Positions 58,212 to 64,000 of a DNA stretch of 64,000 nucleotides are shown here, piece after piece. The stretch is from the NCBI GenBank assembly GCA_009599575.1, contig VWND01000013.1, positions 434,001 to 498,000 on the forward strand, given 5' to 3'. The stretch's first letter is position 1; each line of letters starts with the position of its first letter. Below the pieces are notes generated by a model. That model was not told the origin of the DNA. It ran no database searches and saw only the letters and a list, made by a program, of their open reading frames with translations. The DNA is from Blumeriella jaapii. Its lineage: Eukaryota > Ascomycota > Leotiomycetes > Helotiales > Drepanopezizaceae. The position numbers and the translations under genes are program-made.

Positions 58212-59332
58212 TCACGGGACCAATATTTCCCGGACAATACACAATATCCCATTATCCGGACAGATCTTCGTCCGGTTCAACTGCTTATCCCAAGGCCCCG
58301 TTGGCCCACTCACAAACTTTCTAAACCCAAAGAACGGAGGCGGCTGCCTCTTATCATAGTCCGGATATTCCATGTCTCCCCAGCGTCCTCTATAATGCAT
58401 TGCCCCTACGGGACTCTCTTCCAGGCCCACAAACGTCGACGAAGTGCCGTTGAAGAGATAGAAGAATGCGCTAAGCGTCGGATCCCAAAGCGTACCTTGG
58501 CTTGTGTAATCCTGCAGAAACCCAGCAGGAAGATTCAAATCCGGGATAAGGTGGTCGTGCGTTCCCTTAACGGCGTAATTGGCGTGACTTCCTATGGCCG
58601 AGTATGCGACGGGCCGTATGTGCTTCTTCTCTACGGCTTTGTAGGTGAATGCTTGCCCGTTGTTGTGCTGACTAAACCATACGGCTTGGGGTTGTCCATC
58701 CTGGAAGCGAATCATGTTGTGCTCCCAGTCGCCAATGTGATCGCCGAGTTCTCGGAAGAAGACCGTGCTGCCTTGGTTGTAGGCGTAGAAGTACATGTAG
58801 AAGGCGTCAACTGTACCATTGCCACGGTCGTTGACGATGATGGCCGAGCTGGTGACGTTGTGGGTCTTGCCCGTGGAGTCAGGAACGATGCCGGTGAGCC
58901 AAATAGGCTGTGTAGTCACGTCGATGTTAGACGTCAGGTATACATCCCGGCCATGATTGCCATAGGCGTTGAGGACATCGAGGTTCTCGAGCGTGGTTAG
59001 AGGAGGGTTCCCAATGGTGGTCAAATTGACGTCCGGGTGAGTGTTTTGAACTTGAGCAAACATGTCGGAGGGGAAATATGCTTCACCTTCATGAAGCCAC
59101 ACCAGCGGAGCTGGACGTGACTGTCAGTACTAGCTCGCAATTTCCATTCATTTTCTGGTCCCATACCATAATCCAAAACATATTGAGGCATTCCCGCCAC
59201 TTCGCGCGCCTGCGTCGCGAATTGAGCGTCGCACAGCTGTTGCCACAGCAGAAAGCAAACAACGACGGCCGTAATGATGATCTGCAAGGTGTGAATTAGC
59301 AAAGTCCCTTCGAGAGTAGGTATGAGATCCAT
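58212..59332 (-). CDS. Vps62-family protein
   Basis: Exons 59332-59167 and 59110-58212 give 354 residues; the 56-nt intron closes YVLDYA-PLVWLHEGE in phase. A single N-terminal helix (LLIHTLQIIITAVVVCFLLW, about residues 12-31) makes it a membrane-anchored or secreted-type protein. The remainder is the VPS62 domain: EAYFPSDMFAQVQNTHPDVN, DVYLTSNIDVT, AFYMYFYAYNQGSTV, GDHIGDWEHNMIRF (the most conserved block) and GSHANYAVKGTHDH. Yeast Vps62 was found in a vacuolar sorting screen; its biochemical role is not known. Several N-glycosylation sequons (NLT, NVT, NGT, NRT) support a lumenal or extracellular domain. Confidence 0.88.
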
Positions 59333-59999
59333 GCCCTAATGTAGTACCATTCGGGCGCTCTGCGCCTCTGCCGTATCTCCACCCGGTCGGCCTCTTTGCA
59401 CACTATCCACCCCTCTCCTCTCTCCAGTTTGGCACTCTTCTCCCACGCCATAACTGCTGGGTCCCTCTTCTCCCTGCGTAGAACCAAGTCGTTTCGAGCT
59501 ATGGAACAATCAAGCCTTGCAAAGTCAAGCTCGGGTCAAAGGGATCGTCTGGGGTCTCGAGTCTGGGGGAGCGGGGAACGCCGGGTTATAACAATGGAGG
59601 AAGGATGAAGGAGGTGAAGGGGGATACGGATGCTGAACACCGCAGATGCAGAGCCCGCTCGTACACGGAGATTCAGTTGTTGGTAATGTTCATGTTGACG
59701 AGCTGGCTGATGAAGCCTTCGTAGAATAGTCGATTGGGAGAAGCTCTTACAAAGTACTGACTGTCAATCACGACTCGTGAAAACAAGCTTTCCTTAGCGC
59801 GATCTCTACGATGCATCGGCTCGGCTTGCAGGAGGGGACGGGACGGCAAGCTTGAACCTTCGGCTTAGCGAGAGTTGATGCTGAGCCTACTGTACAGAAG
59901 AATCAAAACAACACGAGCAAGATCCAGACGATCAAAGATCCAGCTACAAACACTTTGTAGGTGAATTTGAAACAAGTGACCAGGCAGCTCCCAAAACCG
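59333..59999. other. VPS62 promoter and 3' flank of the telobox gene
   Basis: No supported gene. A single CTGTACAG palindrome at about 59890. Confidence 0.5.
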
Positions 60000-62666
60000 C
60001 TAATCGGAAAAGAATCCAGGCCTCACCGCCTCCACCGCCGCTTTTTCCTTCTTCCCCAAAGGAACAGCCTCAAAGCCCACGGGGAGAGGTGTCCCACTCC
60101 TGTGGTCAGATTAGTCTCAAATCAGGAGCAAGAAGAGGTCTATACACACTTCAGATACTGGACTTTCAAGGTCCGAGCCCTGTCCTTGAGGGCTACTTGC
60201 CCACGATAGTCCTCAAAATTTTGCGTCTGATTGATCCAGGACCACCGGCAGCCGTATTCCGCTATACTTTCGATGAGAAGATCGTCATCTGTTTTTGACC
60301 AGGGTGTACGTCCCTTGGGGACACCCTGGCCCTTCATACGAGCGGCAGAAAGACGCGCAGCTATGGCCACCTGAGTCGAGTCTATCGCAGTCGCTGCTGG
60401 CGGGCCATCGTCCTGGTACTCATCGTCTGAAGCCTCTTCGTCATCTCTTGCGGCTCTCTCTCTTCCCCGCCGGCGCACCGCTGCACTACTGAATCCAGCT
60501 TGTGTGTTGGTGTGACGACGGTCAACCCGTGCTTGTTTTGGAGGGGGTTGGTTTTCCTCTTCCGTAGGAGAAAACGGACGAGCCGGGGGTACTGTAGCTT
60601 TGCGTTGAAGGTAAAGACGTCTGTCATCCTCCTGGAAGCCCTGGTCTTCACTCTCCTCACTCTCTGTACGAGAACGCTTTGGAGCTGCAGGCCTATCAAC
60701 CTCCGTTTGGCTCAAATCCCAATCATTGCTGATCCTCTTCGCATCAGGCTGGGGGTCAATCATTCTTCGTCTCGCAACGGGCTTTGCAGCTGGCTTTTGA
60801 TTCTCTTTGTTTTTCTCTTTGATGTTCTCATTCCACGCTGCGGTGTACTCGCTAGTCGGTCGTGGGCGTTCGTCAGCTGTGTCGTCACTTTCATTACCCA
60901 TCCTCGACAGGGGATTATCTGCAATCTGCTGCATCAATTCCGGGCTCGATGCGCGCCCCTTTGCTGGATCCGCGATCCGTGAAGCTTGTCCAGAGGGTGG
61001 ATGAGGATGAGAGGAAGATTGAGCAACAGCTCCTCCTCCACTAGTTCTACTCCTTATCTGGTTCCAAAAGCTGTAAGTCTCCATCGAACGCGGAGAGACA
61101 CTAAAATGGCTTTAGCAAAGGACCTTGGTATGATGCCCGCTGGAAAAGAAGGGTAGTCCCTGTTCATTTCAAGGTAGACGAGAAGAACATGAAAAAAAGT
61201 CATCACACCTTTTAGGATGCTGATCGGCTTTTGGAGCTTGCGAGGAGTCCCTCGAAGCTTGGCTGTGGGCGGGTTCTAGGAATTTTTTCAGAGATTGTGT
61301 TATCTCGTCAATGCCTCCTCGCTGCTTGACAGTATCGCACAACTCTTCAAAGCGAAGTCGGCTCCAATTGACGGCTGCCGTAATAAACTCGATCCAAGGA
61401 AAGGTTTCTTCCAAAAGATCGAAGTCCACCCGGTCATCAGCTTTAATGGCATCGTCCCCCGTGCGGAATGACTGGCTGATCGATTCCAGCGTCTTCCAGA
61501 CCATGTCGACTTGATCCGGTGTATATTTTTCGTCAGACTGGACGAGATTCTTCATTGTTAAACCCTGTGCCATGACTTTGTATGAAGCTTTCGGGTCCCA
61601 GGTATCAGGGTCAGGAACAGACTCGAAGAATCCCGAGACTAGGACTTGATCAGGCGTCTCGGTATCGAAGTTCATCGATGCCAGACGAGCAATTGTCCAC
61701 TGAGTATAGAGCTTCAATGCCAAATCGAATGTAAGGTTTTCCAAGTCACTACGAAAGATTTCGGAATCATCATGGGGCATAACCACGAACTCCGTGGGGA
61801 AAATTTGGCAGACACCCTGAAGTGTAGAGACAGTGTGTTGACTTTCTTTGATCAAGAGCAGCATGTCTGCCACGAATGTTGCAAGATTGGCGGCGTATAA
61901 GACATGGTCAGGACGCCAGTTTCCATTGCTTTCGACTTCGCTGCCGACAAGTTTAGTCAGGACGTAAGATGTCCGGATGTAGGCTTCGCTTCCATAGCTC
62001 TCCTTGGTTAGTTTCAAGTGATCTTCTGACTTCTTCAGTTGCAATGCAAGCCGTGACCCCGTGATCTTCAGCTCATTTGCAATGGCTGCGACATCCTCTT
62101 CTTTCAGGCCGGATTTTGGTGCCAAGAGGTCAAGGTGTCTTTTGGAGTTTTTGAAAAGATCCGGGAGATAATCGGCTATGTCAGACGGGTTCATGGCTCT
62201 CGTTTCATCCTCTGACCAAGAAGTTATGGCTGTCGCGACCGAGGATTGATATCTTTCCAGGAGCGGCGGTGGGTCACGACCTTCTTGAGAGTCGGAGCGG
62301 ATATCTTCATTCTCCGAATGTTCCGAGACGATGGACAGATCTAGAGGCACCATTCAGCATCTGTTTCTCTCGCTGTCAATGGTTCTGACCTCGATCGAGC
62401 ACCGGTGCCCGACGCGTCTTCTTCGAGCGCGTGCTTCGTCGGCTACCCGCGACACTCGCAGCACTTTCCGTGCTCTCGACGCTGGCCTGGCGCGTCACTC
62501 TCGTTGTGGCCTTCGCCGTGCTGACGGCCACCTCGGGCTGCAGACTGTGGGATCGGCTTCGACCGGATCGCGTGCTCCGTCGAACTGGGCTTTGCGCCGG
62601 CCGCGGTTTCGGTGGTGAGGAGGCCTCGCCGCGCGACGCCGAAGAACGGGCACCGACTCGCGGCAT
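60000..62666 (-). CDS. TRF/Taz1-like telobox Myb protein
   Basis: Four exons (62666-62390, 62340-61209, 61070-60150, 60099-60000) give 809 residues; all phases close. Residues 1 to about 92 are basic and Ser/Arg-rich. Residues about 110-430 are helical and resemble the TRF-type dimerisation domain (CQIFPTEFVV, then LTFDLALKLYTQWTIARLA). A long charged linker follows. The C-terminal single Myb repeat is TPWSKTDDDLLIESIAEYG plus CRWSWI, then the telobox-like VALKDRARTLKVQYLKS, close in pattern to fission yeast Taz1 and human TRF1. The last 33-codon exon (SGTPLPVGFEAVPLGKKEK) was recovered from a textbook intron (GTGTGT donor, CTAAT/CTGAC, CACAG). Binding to double-stranded telomere repeats is inferred. 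Confidence 0.75.
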
Positions 62667-62799
62667 CGTGGGCGTCTGTGGTGACGTCTAAGTAGTTGGG
62701 AGGCCAACGTGGACAGTCGGTTCGTGAACGAAGGGGTGGATCGCACCAAATGGAATCTGGGGCGTTGAAATCTGCCCGCCGGCGATTTTGCACGACCTA

Positions 62800-63250
62800 G
62801 GTACTGTGGGAAGTCCAGTACAGGACTTTCAGGTGGAAAGCCGTCCCCCGCCCCGGTACTGTAGGTCAGTCGTCAGATGGCATTCTGATAGAAGTCGGGC
62901 CTGTACCAGAACGTGGTGAGGACTCGGGCTGTGCGGTGCTGTGTGTGCAGTGGTGTGTGTGCGGTACTGTGTGTGATGTACAGAGAGAGGTGCTGTAGGT
63001 CATACTGGAGATGGTTCTGTACTGTAGATGGTAGATGTTCGTTGGTTCTGACGCGCCTGCGAACGACCTCGAATCGCGTGGCCCCACGACGGTCACGTGC
63101 GTCATTGGGGCTCCCTTCCGGAGACTGAGTGCTGTGCTCGACTCGAGCGTCAATATCTCTCTCCATGGTACTGTAGATTGATGTAGTACTCTACTAGCGA
63201 CCTCGGCGCACTCTTGCACTTACAGTACAGCACAGCACAGCACAGCATCG
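62800..63250. repeat. scattered GTACTG/CAGTAC motifs
   Basis: At least seven copies (near 62802, 62817, 62860, 62962, 63019, 63170, 63222), several inside CTGTACTGTAG-type palindromes. The last passes into a CAGCA array at 63225-63246. Confidence 0.7.
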
Positions 63251-63316
63251 GACTGTAGAGGATTGCATGTCTCGAAATACCGTAAGTCTTTTCCACCTCT
63301 GTGCCCCTTGTTGGTA

Positions 63317-63345
63317 CAGACAGACAGACAGACAGACAGACAGAC
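63317..63345. repeat. CAGA tetranucleotide array
   Basis: About seven perfect CAGA units, with a CT/CTTT microsatellite following at 63409-63432. Confidence 0.9.
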
Positions 63346-63732
63346 CTACATGCACAGCAGGCCAAGCAAAAGCAGGGGCTGTCCTGGCCCAGCCTAGGCC
63401 GCACCCTTTCTCTCTCTCTCTCTCTTTCTTTCTGCCCAGCCAGGACAGCCAGCCTGCCTGACTTTTATCTGCCCCAACTGCGCCTTCGAATCACAACAAC
63501 ACCAACGTCAACCCTCGACTCGACCGACTCGACTGACTCGAACCTCCTTTTCGTTCCACTCCTCTTCCTCTTCCTCTGCTTCGACACATTCCTTCGCCGC
63601 TTCTTGACGCTCCTTCCACGACTCGTTCTGCCTCCTTGATACCACGCTCCACTTGCCCAGGGCTTTCGAATATCGTGTGCCACACATACCTCGCCCCGAT
63701 TTCCCACTTCTCCTTCGCGCGACACGCTCTCA

Positions 63733-63873
63733 GAAAGAAGGGAAAAAAAAGACGAAAAACACAAAAAACACATAAACGACATAAAAGAAGAACAGAAGAA
63801 CAGAAGAAACGAAGAACAGAAGAAAAGGAGAAAAGGAGAACAGAAGAACAGGAGAACAGGAGAAAAAAAGAAA
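63733..63873. repeat. purine-rich GAAGAACA repeat leader
   Basis: About 140 nt that are almost only A and G, made of AGAACAGAAG and AGAAAAGG units, end immediately before the ATG at 63875. It probably forms most of the 5' untranslated leader of the last gene. Confidence 0.75.
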
Positions 63874-63874
63874 C

Positions 63875-64000
63875 ATGAAGTTCCGCCGCCGTCCCGCGCC
63901 CGTGTTCCTTCTCTTGCTCCCATCGCTGGCCTCCGCCCTCGCGGCCGCCGCCCAGGACGAGGCCCTGGCGTCCCTTCCGACCAATGCTCCGGAAATAAGC
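63875..64000 (+). CDS. start of a secreted protein gene, cut by the window edge
   Basis: Only 42 codons are present. MKFRRRPAPVFLLLLPSLAS, followed by ALAAAAQDEA, is a clear signal peptide (basic start, Leu-rich core, cleavage probably after SALA or AAA). The mature part has just begun, so no family can be named. A purine-rich leader precedes it. The open frame reaches the last base of the window without a stop. Confidence 0.6.
   Translation, partial: MKFRRRPAPVFLLLLPSLASALAAAAQDEALASLPTNAPEIS

Larger units (their letters stand above)
62667..63874. other. 1.2 kb promoter interval with palindromes and microsatellites
   Basis: No gene found. It has the telobox gene promoter, GTACTG motifs scattered over 62,800-63,250, a CAGA array, a TC array, and a long purine tract before the next gene. 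Confidence 0.55.

Overview
The window is nuclear DNA of a filamentous ascomycete (Pezizomycotina; class not settled from sequence alone). The evidence is the gene content (NTE1, ELP6, IMP2, MME1, NCA2, CSC1, a Taz1/TRF-like telobox protein, 2EXR and VPS62 families), short introns of about 44-153 nt with GT..AG ends and CTAAC/CTGAC-type branch sites, and compact spacing with shared divergent promoters. No ribosomal operon, CRISPR array, intact transposon or biosynthetic cluster was seen.

Layout. 0-12.2 kb: a membrane-anchored WbsX/GH99-like glycan enzyme, a lysine-rich conserved protein, a 4.2 kb gene-poor stretch with an A+T-rich island, a secreted aspartic protease, and a tiny single-pass membrane protein whose first coding exon is 6 nt. 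12.2-14.2 kb: a repeat-dense, gene-free interval. 14.2-22.2 kb: the PP4 regulatory subunit PSY2, dolichyl-phosphate glucosyltransferase ALG5, and ribosome-biogenesis AAA ATPase AFG2. 22.6-34.7 kb: mostly mitochondrial genes (an unnamed presequence protein, NCA2, a PPR-like protein, MME1, IMP2), with the secretory GTPase SEC4 among them. 35.1-43.6 kb: eIF2alpha, NTE1 phospholipase and guanine deaminase. 44-51 kb: a DWF1/DHCR24-like FAD reductase, ELP6, RPL37, a Sos7-like kinetochore protein and an RS-domain protein. 51-57 kb: a CSC1/OSCA channel and a 2EXR protein. 58-64 kb: VPS62, a TRF/Myb telobox protein and the start of a secreted protein cut by the window edge.

How the genes relate. Most are unlinked housekeeping genes. 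AFG2 and RPL37 both serve the 60S subunit, eIF2alpha and ELP6 serve translation, and SEC4, NTE1, ALG5 and VPS62 serve membranes and secretion. The 22-35 kb block is enriched in mitochondrial functions.

Three things stand out. First, five conserved genes (SEC4, NCA2, the PPR-like gene, IMP2, CSC1) carry a total of six or seven apparent single-base deletions, mostly in short homopolymers. Assembly error is the likeliest cause, and anyone using these gene models must correct for it. Second, gene-free DNA is littered with short palindromes built from GTACTG/CAGTAC, which I did not notice in the coding exons. Third, several genes only appear after splicing is worked out by hand (RPL37, the 88-residue membrane protein, the last exons of NCA2 and of the telobox gene). 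I found no sequence that convincingly forms a new multi-gene system.
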